Of a stretch of DNA of 64,000 bases, positions 53,531 to 60,461 are shown one piece after another. The stretch lies in contig NZ_CDBL01000077.1 in NCBI RefSeq assembly GCF_000820005.1, forward strand, positions 60,724 through 124,723, in the 5' to 3' direction. Every line of letters starts with the position of its first letter. The stretch's first letter is position 1. Both the position numbers and the translations under genes were made by a program. The stretch is from Aeromonas piscicola. GTDB lineage: Bacteria; Pseudomonadota; Gammaproteobacteria; Enterobacterales; Aeromonadaceae. Below the pieces are notes generated by a model that was given only the letters and a program-made list of their open reading frames with translations, was not told the origin of the DNA and made no database searches.

Positions 53531-53746
53531 ATGAAGAAACAAGACGTGATTGAGTATTTCGGCAATATGGCCCGTGCCACGAAAGCTATCGGCATATCCC
53601 GCAGCCTAGCCGTGAAGTGGGGCGACGTGATCCCTGCCCAGCATGCAGTCAGCTTTGTCATCGCCAGCAATGGTGAGCTACATCTGGAGCTGGACGATTA
53701 CCCCCTAGACAAAGAGCAGGAACAAACCACTCAACAGGCCGCCTGA
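53531..53746 (+). CDS. Cro-type repressor (P22 Cro-like)
   Basis: This is a 71-residue DNA-binding protein from the ATG at 53531 (MKKQDVIEYFGNMARATKAI). It fits the small Cro family: YFGN, a helix-turn-helix in ATKAIGISRSLAVKWGDVIP, then AQHAVSFVIASNGELHLELD. A longer frame back to 53444 has no support. It is divergent from the CI-like gene across the operator cluster. It would repress repressor synthesis and open lytic growth, and it is first in the rightward operon that leads to the replication genes. Confidence 0.85.
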   Translation: MKKQDVIEYFGNMARATKAIGISRSLAVKWGDVIPAQHAVSFVIASNGELHLELDDYPLDKEQEQTTQQAA

Positions 53747-53784
53747 CCACCGGCCTTCACTACCGCACCAAGAGGACCAACTCC

Positions 53785-54174
53785 ATGGGACGCCCAGCAT
53801 TATCTGATCACGAAAAAATGGATTCTATTTCACCACTCCGCGTGCGCGGCAACCCTGCTCAGCGCCGAGTGTGGCAAGAGGTCGGGGCCGAGTTGCAGAT
53901 GACCGAGACCGCATTTGCACGCACCTCGCTGCTGATCCTGCTCAAGGCCATATCACAGCATGAGCCACAGATCCTGGCGAGAGCCGTCAAACGGGCCAAT
54001 CGGAGCCTGATCGAGCAGGGATACCCGCCCGTGACAGTCGAGGAAATACTGGATGGATCCGGTTTGCCCGAGCGCGGCCTCCTGCAGTTCTCCTCAGAGG
54101 ATGAGGCGACATACAACGAGGAGCGCCCTCTGCGCCCCCTGCAAAAACTCATCAAATTCATTCTCGGGAGGTAA
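53785..54174 (+). CDS. Phage early protein of unknown function
   Basis: This is a 129-residue protein, second in the rightward operon, 38 bases after cro. It opens MGRPALSDHEKMDSISPLRV and has helical segments (QRRVWQEVGAELQMTETAFA, RTSLLILLKAISQHEPQILA). Its position is that of lambda CII, but I see no CII-like helix-turn-helix signature. A DNA-binding or replication-accessory role is possible. No membrane span, no cysteines. Confidence 0.6.
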   Translation: MGRPALSDHEKMDSISPLRVRGNPAQRRVWQEVGAELQMTETAFARTSLLILLKAISQHEPQILARAVKRANRSLIEQGYPPVTVEEILDGSGLPERGLLQFSSEDEATYNEERPLRPLQKLIKFILGR

Positions 54175-54178
54175 CACC

Positions 54179-54397
54179 GTGACTACGAAATCCAGGCCGC
54201 CACGCCCGGCATCACAACACGTCAGCGATCGCGACAACATCATCTTGAAGGCTGTGATCCACGAGCTGGCGCTTGAGTTGGATACCGCACTTATTCCGAC
54301 TGCGCATGCCGCCGGTACCGATCGGCAGGCACTGCGCCTTGCCCGCGAGCTGCAGACCCGCACTGTTGAGCGTGCAGAGGCTCAACCTAGCGCATAA
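54179..54397 (+). CDS. Small phage early protein with GTG start (72 residues)
   Basis: The GTG at 54179 has GGGAGG seven bases upstream, a strong reason to choose it. The product opens with TTKSRPPRPASQHVSDRDNI and is helical afterward (LKAVIHELALELDTALIPTA, QALRLARELQTRTVERAEAQ). It begins four bases after the stop of the preceding gene, so it is probably translationally coupled. No family is recognised. Confidence 0.6.
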   Translation: MTTKSRPPRPASQHVSDRDNIILKAVIHELALELDTALIPTAHAAGTDRQALRLARELQTRTVERAEAQPSA

Positions 54398-54454
54398 CCA
54401 ACATCTGCCCGACTGACCGCCGGGCACTCTGATCGCCATAACAGGACCTAGACC

Positions 54455-54565
54455 ATGACCAAACCAACCTTGGCCAATGGGGTTTGCCCCATGCTGCATG
54501 CTTTTAAAGACGACTCCTGCATTGAAGAACAGGCTTCCGAGAGTTTGGGGGTAGGGCAAGAATGA
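54455..54565 (+). CDS. Very small phage ORF (36 residues), coupled to the replication gene
   Basis: MTKPTLANGVCPMLHAFKDD continues to ESLGVGQE and the stop overlaps the ATG of the replication gene as ATGA. AGGA lies eight bases upstream of its start. It may be a real peptide or a leader that couples translation into the replication gene. Confidence 0.45.
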   Translation: MTKPTLANGVCPMLHAFKDDSCIEEQASESLGVGQE

Positions 54566-55377
54566 ATATCAACTTTCTTGACCGTCCAATCGCCTTTCAT
54601 CGCCCATTCGTAGCGATCACCGGTTCAGTCACCGCCGCTCTATTTCTATCGCAGGCCCTCTATTGGGCAAAGCGCTGCAAAGAGCATGAAGATGGCTGCT
54701 CATGGTTCTATAAGACCCAGGCGGAGTGGGAGGAAGAGACGGGGCTGACTCGCTACGAACAGGAAGGGGCGCGCAAGGCATTACGCAATTTAGGGGTGTT
54801 GAAAGAAAAGCGGGTAGGTCTACCAGCGCAGCTCTATTTCTGCATCAACCTGGTAGCACTCGAAGCTGTCATGAATGCATGTGATTTCATGCAACCTAGT
54901 ATGCGGAAAACCAGCAAACAGGCTAGGGGAAAACCAGCAATCAGTAGTGCTGGAAACCAGCTATCTATTACAGAGATTACTACAGAGACTACTACAGAGA
55001 TCCAAGATCCCCCTTTGGTCCCCCAGGGGGGGAAACGCCCTGACAGTGGGACGCCACAACGAGGTACCCGCTTGCCGAACGACTGGGGACTACCTGCTGA
55101 GTGGGGGAGGTGGGCTATCCAGGAGACAGGGCTCCCTAGAGAGCGGATCTTGATGGAGGCGGCTACGTTCGCAGATTACTGGCAAGCCTTGCCAGGAGCC
55201 AAAGCAGTGAAGCTGGATTGGGAGAAGACCTGGCGGAACTGGATACGCCGGGCGGCCAGCTCGTTCCGAACCGCAGCACAGCGAAAACCCCTGGCCAACA
55301 TCCAGGCGGCCCAGCAGGCTGCACAAGCTTTGAGAGAGTCGGGGAGGGGGGACTATGACGACAGCACTCCGCTCTAA
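54562..55377 (+). CDS. Phage replication initiation protein (O-like)
   Basis: This is a 271-residue protein. The N-terminal domain (about 1-105) is a winged-helix type (FHRPFVAITGSVTAALFLSQ, WEEETGLTRYEQEGARKALR, then NLGVLKEKRVGLPAQLYF), as in phage O or DnaT-like initiators. A low-complexity Thr/Glu linker (ITEITTETTTEIQD) separates it from a C-terminal domain (PNDWGLPAEWGRWAIQETGL, DWEKTWRNWIRRA) that resembles helicase-loader-interacting tails. It would bind an origin inside its own gene, commonly at the linker-encoding DNA. The next gene overlaps by 23 bases and is P-like. Confidence 0.78.
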   Translation: MNINFLDRPIAFHRPFVAITGSVTAALFLSQALYWAKRCKEHEDGCSWFYKTQAEWEEETGLTRYEQEGARKALRNLGVLKEKRVGLPAQLYFCINLVALEAVMNACDFMQPSMRKTSKQARGKPAISSAGNQLSITEITTETTTEIQDPPLVPQGGKRPDSGTPQRGTRLPNDWGLPAEWGRWAIQETGLPRERILMEAATFADYWQALPGAKAVKLDWEKTWRNWIRRAASSFRTAAQRKPLANIQAAQQAAQALRESGRGDYDDSTPL

Positions 55378-55870
55378 CCAGACAACCACCCTGAGCACGC
55401 CAGGGGACGCGCTGCAGGTCCGTGCTCGCATGTCGGTATTTCTGGCCGAGGAGCTGCTGCCGCTGATGGCCGGGCTATGGCCAGCCAGTTCTAACCAGTT
55501 GGACAGCAATGCCCGTGGAATAGCGCTGGCCTGGGGGAGCCTGCTCAGAGGCTTCAATGCGCAGCAGATCCGCGAGGCTGTACTGCTGCTTGGGGAAGAT
55601 GCCGATCGGCAGTATGCGCCGCGGCCGGCGGAGGTGAGGGCTGTCATCTTGAAGCGAATGCCCAAGCCGATACAAGTGACCTTTAGCGGTCCTAGTATCT
55701 CGATGCGAGCCTGCGAGATGGAGGCTGTGGTTAGGGTATATATGCGGAATTACAATGTGCCAGCAGTGGAGGTTGATGCTGAGTTGCAGCTGGTCGTAGT
55801 GGAGAAGCATCAACACGGAGTAGTGGTTATAGGGGGACGCACAACAGTTTCTGAAGGAGTCGCCAGGTAA
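55355..55870 (+). CDS. Phage replication protein P-like (helicase loader)
   Basis: This is a 171-residue protein overlapping the end of the O-like gene. Residues about 30-100 (FLAEELLPLMAGLWPASSNQ, ARGIALAWGSLLRGFNAQQI, then ALRKAL-like REAVLLLGEDADRQYAPRPA) match the part of lambda-P-type proteins that recruits DnaB helicase. It is shorter than lambda P. The C-terminal 60 residues (MRACEMEAVVRVYMRNYNVP) are different. It is the last recognisable phage gene before the element degenerates. Confidence 0.72.
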   Translation: MTTALRSNQTTTLSTPGDALQVRARMSVFLAEELLPLMAGLWPASSNQLDSNARGIALAWGSLLRGFNAQQIREAVLLLGEDADRQYAPRPAEVRAVILKRMPKPIQVTFSGPSISMRACEMEAVVRVYMRNYNVPAVEVDAELQLVVVEKHQHGVVVIGGRTTVSEGVAR

Positions 55871-55892
55871 GTATCACCTGGCTGATCTCATA

Positions 55893-56001
55893 GGAAGGTG
55901 CGAACAAGTCATATTACACGAAAACAACAACTGGTAACCCATTGATATTAAACGGCTAAAATTTTCATTTCTTGTTCATGGGATATTTATTCGCACCTTC
56001 C
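55893..56001. mobile_element. 109-bp MITE-like element with IS5-type ends
   Basis: The element opens GGAAGGTGCGAACAAGTC and closes TTATTCGCACCTTCC, so 12 bases at each end are inverted (GGAAGGTGCGAA). These ends are the ones I recall for IS5-family insertion sequences. There is no transposase inside, so it looks like an internally deleted copy that could be moved in trans. I do not see a matching target-site duplication; the flanks are CATA and TTAG. Confidence 0.7.
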
Positions 56002-56170
56002 TTAGATATCTTTAGCTGGAAATGGCCGCTATTGATAGCTTGATTATTATTGGGAAGCCACTACTCTTCAAAGGCATACTCATAAGAGTATTCTCTGTTC
56101 ATCGTGTGTGTTCAGTATTTTCGTAGCGTATTGCTTATATGAGGATGTGCGATTACACAAGGGGCAATGC

Positions 56171-58330
56171 ATGTCAGATGGAAAGTTCGGCTTCATAAAA
56201 ATGATCGCGTTAGTTTATTCTGCAACGATATTAACATCAGGCGTGATTATCTATAAGTTGCATCAATCCCTGGATGATGACATCAAGAGTGTTCAAGACG
56301 AATATCGCCAGCATGCTCAAGATGTAATTCTGAAAAATAAAGCAGTTGAGTTGGAACAGTTCTTCTCTAAGCTATATCAAAATGCCAGATTGATATCATT
56401 ATTGCCAAGTATTAGAGCCGTTCAAGGTGACAATCGCCGCAATGAAGATGAAAATGTAATAACACAAGGCCGGCTTTCTCAAGATGCTGGTTTAACTGTA
56501 CAGCAGATATATAATGATATGGCGCAAGACACCGCTATTTCAGAGGTGTATTATGTTCGAAATGGGCTGAATTATAATGCCGGTGAAGTACCTCTCTTTA
56601 TGTATGACACCGTAATTTTTAACACGGATAAGGATGCTGCCAGTAGTGAGGAAAAGGCTACTGGTACAGATATCCCACAAGAAAGTGAAGAACAAGAGTA
56701 TCAGTATTTCCCGCGTCAATTAGACCAGTTGCGAAGTAGTTATCCTACATTCAACTTCAAATCCATCGATGATATCCCTGCTGCATTCTCCCCGAGTATG
56801 AGAACGTGCGACAATACGCAATATAAGTCCATCAAAAATGGCAACATCAGTGATACCTTTGGTATGTTATATTCTGTGCCAGTCTATGATGCCGTGACAA
56901 AGAAAATGAGTGGTGTTATCTCGGTGATTTTTAGAAATAACATACTTGAAGCTAAACTACTCAATATTCCACACCTCATCATTACCGATGAAGACAGGGT
57001 GTCTGCTCAAAAGCTGGGGTTCACTATGCCAAAGGAACCCAGCAATTTCGTCTTGGTTAACGAAAATTATGGAGCATATATCGCAGACAGACGTAATCAA
57101 AATATCGTAAATGCGATTAAGTCACAGCCAGATGGAAATAACAAAGATTTGTTTATGGCCAAGCTTAACATTAAGTCTGACTCCGACTGGAAGTTATTCC
57201 TCAAGTTACCTGAATCAACCTGGCAAGGCATTGATGCTGATGTAATCAAACTGTTCAACATTAAGGTTGGTTTCATATTATGTGCTACGTTGATTATTTT
57301 TCTGATAGAGTCTTTTGCCTTCTATCGTCGGTGGTCAAATCTTCGTGAACTCAAAGAATTATCCAGCATGCTCAAAGAGGTCGTTGAAGGTGATGGAAAT
57401 CTAACTCGCCGCCTTCAGATAAAACAACAAGGTGAAATAAAACGGATCACAAATCTTATTAACCAGTTTATAGAGCAGGTGCAAAGTATCGTTGTGTCCA
57501 TTTCAGGAATATCAAGTCAGGTCAGCTCTGAATCATCTCAAGTCAGGAGAAGTGCATTAACGCTCAAGCAAAGCAGTAATCATGAGAAAGAATGTGCGGA
57601 ACAGGCGTCAACAAATATTCAGGCTATGAACTCGCATATACTATCTCTTGTTGGGGGGATAAATAATTTACAAGGCAGGCTCAAAAATGCCGAGACTGGC
57701 TTCAGTTTATTTACTGATAACTTCGAGATGCTAATTAAGGACTTGTCAGAAAAGTCTCAACAACAAGGGCTGCTGACAAAAAATATTTCTTCCCTGCACG
57801 AAAACATCATCAAGACACGATCGGTACTGGATATCATAAAAGGTATCGCAAGCTCAATCGATCTATTGGCGTTAAACGCAGCGATTGAGGCGGCCAGAGC
57901 AGGGGAAGCCGGCCGAGGTTTTGCTGTCGTCGCTGATGAGGTCAGAAAACTAGCTGAACATACTACGAAAAATGTGTCCGATATTGAAGGGATTATCGGC
58001 AAAATTGTACAAGAAGCCGATGGCGTCAGTGGCGAAATGGATGGTCTCGCCAAGGGATTGGCTGACGTGGTTAACTCAACTCAAAAGTACAAGGTGGTTG
58101 CTGAAGATAACTCGAGCTCCCTATTAGTGGCGGCAACAGAGGCTACCGAGCTTCAGCGCTCAGTCAAACAGCTCTCTAATATTGCCGCCAGCCTCATCCA
58201 GATAACAGAGGATCTGGACAGCGATTGCTCTCTGACTGCTGAGAACGCTCACTCATTGGAACAGCTAGCTGAAGTCCTAGACAACAATATGAACAGGATG
58301 TCCGGCGAGTTAAATCGCTTCAATACCTGA
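56171..58330 (+). CDS. Methyl-accepting chemotaxis protein
   Basis: This is a 719-residue inner-membrane chemoreceptor from the ATG at 56171 (AAGGGG upstream). One membrane span lies near the N-terminus ([20 protein letters not shown]), then a long periplasmic sensor (about 30-370, Cache-like) and a second span ([20 protein letters not shown]). HAMP and signalling domains follow. The hairpin tip is intact: [20 protein letters not shown], then [16 protein letters not shown]. It reports to CheA/CheW and is modified by CheR/CheB. The gene is AT-richer than the backbone and has no chemotaxis neighbours, which suggests transfer; the ligand is unknown. Confidence 0.92.
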   Translation: MSDGKFGFIKMIALVYSATILTSGVIIYKLHQSLDDDIKSVQDEYRQHAQDVILKNKAVELEQFFSKLYQNARLISLLPSIRAVQGDNRRNEDENVITQGRLSQDAGLTVQQIYNDMAQDTAISEVYYVRNGLNYNAGEVPLFMYDTVIFNTDKDAASSEEKATGTDIPQESEEQEYQYFPRQLDQLRSSYPTFNFKSIDDIPAAFSPSMRTCDNTQYKSIKNGNISDTFGMLYSVPVYDAVTKKMSGVISVIFRNNILEAKLLNIPHLIITDEDRVSAQKLGFTMPKEPSNFVLVNENYGAYIADRRNQNIVNAIKSQPDGNNKDLFMAKLNIKSDSDWKLFLKLPESTWQGIDADVIKLFNIKVGFILCATLIIFLIESFAFYRRWSNLRELKELSSMLKEVVEGDGNLTRRLQIKQQGEIKRITNLINQFIEQVQSIVVSISGISSQVSSESSQVRRSALTLKQSSNHEKECAEQASTNIQAMNSHILSLVGGINNLQGRLKNAETGFSLFTDNFEMLIKDLSEKSQQQGLLTKNISSLHENIIKTRSVLDIIKGIASSIDLLALNAAIEAARAGEAGRGFAVVADEVRKLAEHTTKNVSDIEGIIGKIVQEADGVSGEMDGLAKGLADVVNSTQKYKVVAEDNSSSLLVAATEATELQRSVKQLSNIAASLIQITEDLDSDCSLTAENAHSLEQLAEVLDNNMNRMSGELNRFNT

Positions 58331-58923
58331 TGGACAAGGAAGTGGTCAGATACATTTTTCACGTCTACTGGAGGACATAGATGTTTACAGCAGATCTTTT
58401 TGAAGAGATCGCCACTAGGGCGTTGCAGCAGGGGACGGTTTGTAATCAGCCTGACGTTGCGCGATGAGTTCAATCTATCCCTCTCGGCGGCTGGGCGCTT
58501 GCTACGCAAGTTGATCACCCTCCCGGATCACTGCTAAGTTCAAGCGCGAGAAGTGCGTCGTCAATGATGGGCAAGCCAAGACTATGGTTATGGTGCGGAT
58601 CATCCAGGTGGTCAAAGTGCCACTTGGCCTACCCAAGCCAGTAGATCTTCCCAAACTACTTAGGGCCAGCAATCAGCCCCGCGAGCTAAAAGTAGTGATG
58701 CTACCTAGCCTCAAAGATGAAGCAGTCCTTGAGAAGCAGAGGGAACTGGTCGCTCGGATGCCAAGGTAAAGGTGCTGTTGGTACATATCTGCGGTAATAA
58801 CAAAGGGGCACTTGAGAGCCTCTGAGATAGTTATTACTTGCTACTGCATTGGCTCAACTGGCTGTGATGGCGTTACGCTAAATAACGTTTTCTTGATGAT
58901 GGGATTTCTTCTTTTAAGGCCCG
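58331..58923. pseudogene. Gene remnant(s) of unknown parent between the MCP and asr genes
   Basis: After the chemoreceptor stop an ATG at 58381 has GGAGG upstream, but its frame ends after 28 codons. Neighbouring frames continue in a protein-like way (GRFVISLTLRDEFNLSLSAA, then KFKREKCVVNDGQAKTMVMV, then LPKLLRASNQPRELKVVMLP, ending at 58769), as if one gene had suffered two frameshifts. I cannot name the parent. The rest is intergenic DNA leading to the first acid-box promoter. Confidence 0.35.
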
Positions 58924-58937
58924 TACATTTGGATACA
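58924..58937 (+). promoter_or_regulatory. RstA-like box upstream of the first Asr-like gene
   Basis: TACATTTGGATACA differs at one defined base from the E. coli RstA box TACATNTNGTTACA. It lies 108 bases before the ATG at 59032. The same box at the same distance precedes the two other Asr-like genes. Confidence 0.65.
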
Positions 58938-59031
58938 AACCGTCACCAACAACTCACTGAAGGGTTTTAATCACTGTCATAGGATGAAGTCATGGAGAAC
59001 GGCTCCATTAACTCAAATAAGGAAATTGACC

Positions 59032-59217
59032 ATGAAAAAAATCATCCCCCTGGCAGTAGCTGCTGTTTTCGCCCTGACCTCTGGTTTCACCATGGCAGCT
59101 ACCCCAGCCAAGGCCGCTGCGCCGCAAGCAACCCAAACCAAAGTAGTGAAAAAGCAGCATCATAAAACCAAGCACCATGCTAAAGCACCGGTGGTGAAGG
59201 CTGCCCCTAAAGCGTGA
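59032..59217 (+). CDS. Asr-like acid-shock protein, copy 1
   Basis: This is a 61-residue exported protein from the ATG at 59032 (AAGGA upstream within GGAAATTGACC). A Sec signal peptide (MKKIIPLAVAAVFALTSGFT, with cleavage near MAA) precedes a short Ala/Lys/His/Pro-rich mature part (KVVKKQHHKTKHHAKAPVVK), the composition of E. coli Asr, the acid-shock RNA product of the RstAB regulon. Such basic proteins are thought to buffer or protect the periplasm at low pH. The RstA-like box upstream supports the name. A near-identical copy lies at 63843 and a diverged one at 59503. Confidence 0.75.
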   Translation: MKKIIPLAVAAVFALTSGFTMAATPAKAAAPQATQTKVVKKQHHKTKHHAKAPVVKAAPKA

Positions 59218-59400
59218 TGTGAAGTATGCTCGCTCAGGAAAAGAGGGGCATACAATCAAGAATGATGGGGAGGCTTGGCCTCCCTTTCTTTTGTGCTTAT
59301 CCGTTTTTCTTAAGCATGATTGACTTCATATCTAGCGTTTCGGCTATAGGGGGCGAGCTTGGTAATCAGAGAACTGCCAAGGGGTCAATAGCCTTGCGTG

Positions 59401-59414
59401 TACATCTGGATACA
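59401..59414 (+). promoter_or_regulatory. RstA-like box upstream of the second Asr-like gene
   Basis: TACATCTGGATACA lies 102 bases before the ATG at 59503. It is kept although the gene and the rest of its leader have diverged from copy 1, which argues that the box is functional. Confidence 0.6.
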
Positions 59415-59502
59415 AACAAGCACTAAGCACACACGGAAGGGCCAGTGTTTGAGGCCTATGATGACGTTATGGAGAGCTGTTGATGGCTTAAGGATATTTA
59501 CC

Positions 59503-59691
59503 ATGAGAAATATTATCCCTTTGATACTGGCTGTAGTTTTTACGCTGGCAAGCGGTGTTACTATGGTTGCTATGGCTGTAACACCGAAGACTACAACGCA
59601 AAAAACAGTCCAGTTCAGAGTGGTGCATAAGCACCATAAATCTCAACATCCGACAGAGCCGATAAAAAATATTGCTCCTAAAACATCCTAG
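59503..59691 (+). CDS. Asr-like acid-shock protein, copy 2 (diverged)
   Basis: This is a 62-residue exported protein from the ATG at 59503 (AAGGA near the start). The signal peptide MRNIIPLILAVVFTLASGVT is recognisably related to copy 1; the mature part keeps the basic His/Lys/Thr-rich character (KTVQFRVVHKHHKSQHPTEP) but little exact sequence. It is a tandem duplicate 285 bases downstream of copy 1, with its own acid-box promoter. The drift suggests either relaxed constraint or specialisation to another stress. Confidence 0.68.
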   Translation: MRNIIPLILAVVFTLASGVTMVAMAVTPKTTTQKTVQFRVVHKHHKSQHPTEPIKNIAPKTS

Positions 59692-59816
59692 GTGAATCAT
59701 TTTTTGTGGTGAAACAGCAGCTCAACATAAAAATAAGGTGATGGAATCATTTAAATATCCATCACCATATAAATATATTTTAAAAGGTAACAGGCGTTAC
59801 CAGCCAAGCAAAACCA

Positions 59817-60062
59817 TTATTTTGTTTTGACAGCTTCAGTAGTTGCTTTTTGAGCTTCTGCAGCGGCTTTCTCGGCTTTAGCAGCAGCGTCTTTCGCTTC
59901 AGCAGTTTTACCTTCGTGGTGAAGTTTGGCTGCGTGCTTGTGATGCTTAGCTGCAGTTTCGTGGGCCTTCGCAGCTGTTTCATGCTGAATGGCAGCAGTG
60001 TTTGCCATAGCAAAGGAAGACATGCCAATGAACAGTGCGGTAGCCAGAATAACCTTTTTCAT
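59817..60062 (-). CDS. Small exported Ala/Lys/His-rich protein
   Basis: This is an 81-residue protein from the ATG at 60062 (AAGGA eight bases upstream), MKKVILATALFIGMSSFAMA being its signal peptide. The mature part is a repeated Ala-rich helix (TAAIQHETAAKAHETAAKHH, then KHAAKLHHEGKTAEAKDAAA) that could form a coiled coil and bind protons or metal through its histidines. It is divergent from the mprF gene. Its composition suits the same acid-stress setting as the Asr-like neighbours, but no RstA-like box precedes it; instead a perfect CRP site lies 156 bases upstream. Confidence 0.75.
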   Translation of the reverse strand: MKKVILATALFIGMSSFAMANTAAIQHETAAKAHETAAKHHKHAAKLHHEGKTAEAKDAAAKAEKAAAEAQKATTEAVKTK

Positions 60063-60461
60063 ATTTAAATTCCTTTTAAAACATGGTGATAGAGGTGATA
60101 AGACTCCAAAAAGTCCCATTCAATTAATCATAGTTAGATTTTGTGCGCAACCTTTTTCACATCAACAACAAGATTATTTTTCAAGGTACCTGATTTTTTT
60201 AGTATTCAATATTTAATTGTGATTTAGATCACATTTTTATGTTGATATTTATATTTTTAAGTGAGTAAGATATTCGGTTTTATGGTGAGATTGATCTACC
60301 TATGATAAATCAGCAATACCAATAGAACCGACATCCTTAAACATGATACTTTGATATTCAGCGTTGTGAATTTAGAACGTATGTTAAAGACGCGGGTGTT
60401 GCCTAGGAATGGTGCTGTTCTGTGGGGCAATAAATTTATTTATGAGCAATGAGGACATGGA
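60063..60461. other. AT-rich divergent promoter region between the small exported gene and mprF
   Basis: This 399-base, strongly AT-rich gap has no gene. It contains the CRP-type palindrome at 60218-60233. I see no RstA-like box in it, so direct RstA control of the mprF-acvB pair is not supported here. Confidence 0.5.
60218..60233. promoter_or_regulatory. Perfect CRP/FNR-type palindrome
   Basis: TGTGATTTAGATCACA matches the CRP consensus TGTGA-N6-TCACA exactly. It is 156 bases from the small exported gene's ATG and 229 bases from the mprF ATG, so it may regulate either. The TT in the outer spacer also fits some FNR-like sites less well. Confidence 0.6.
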
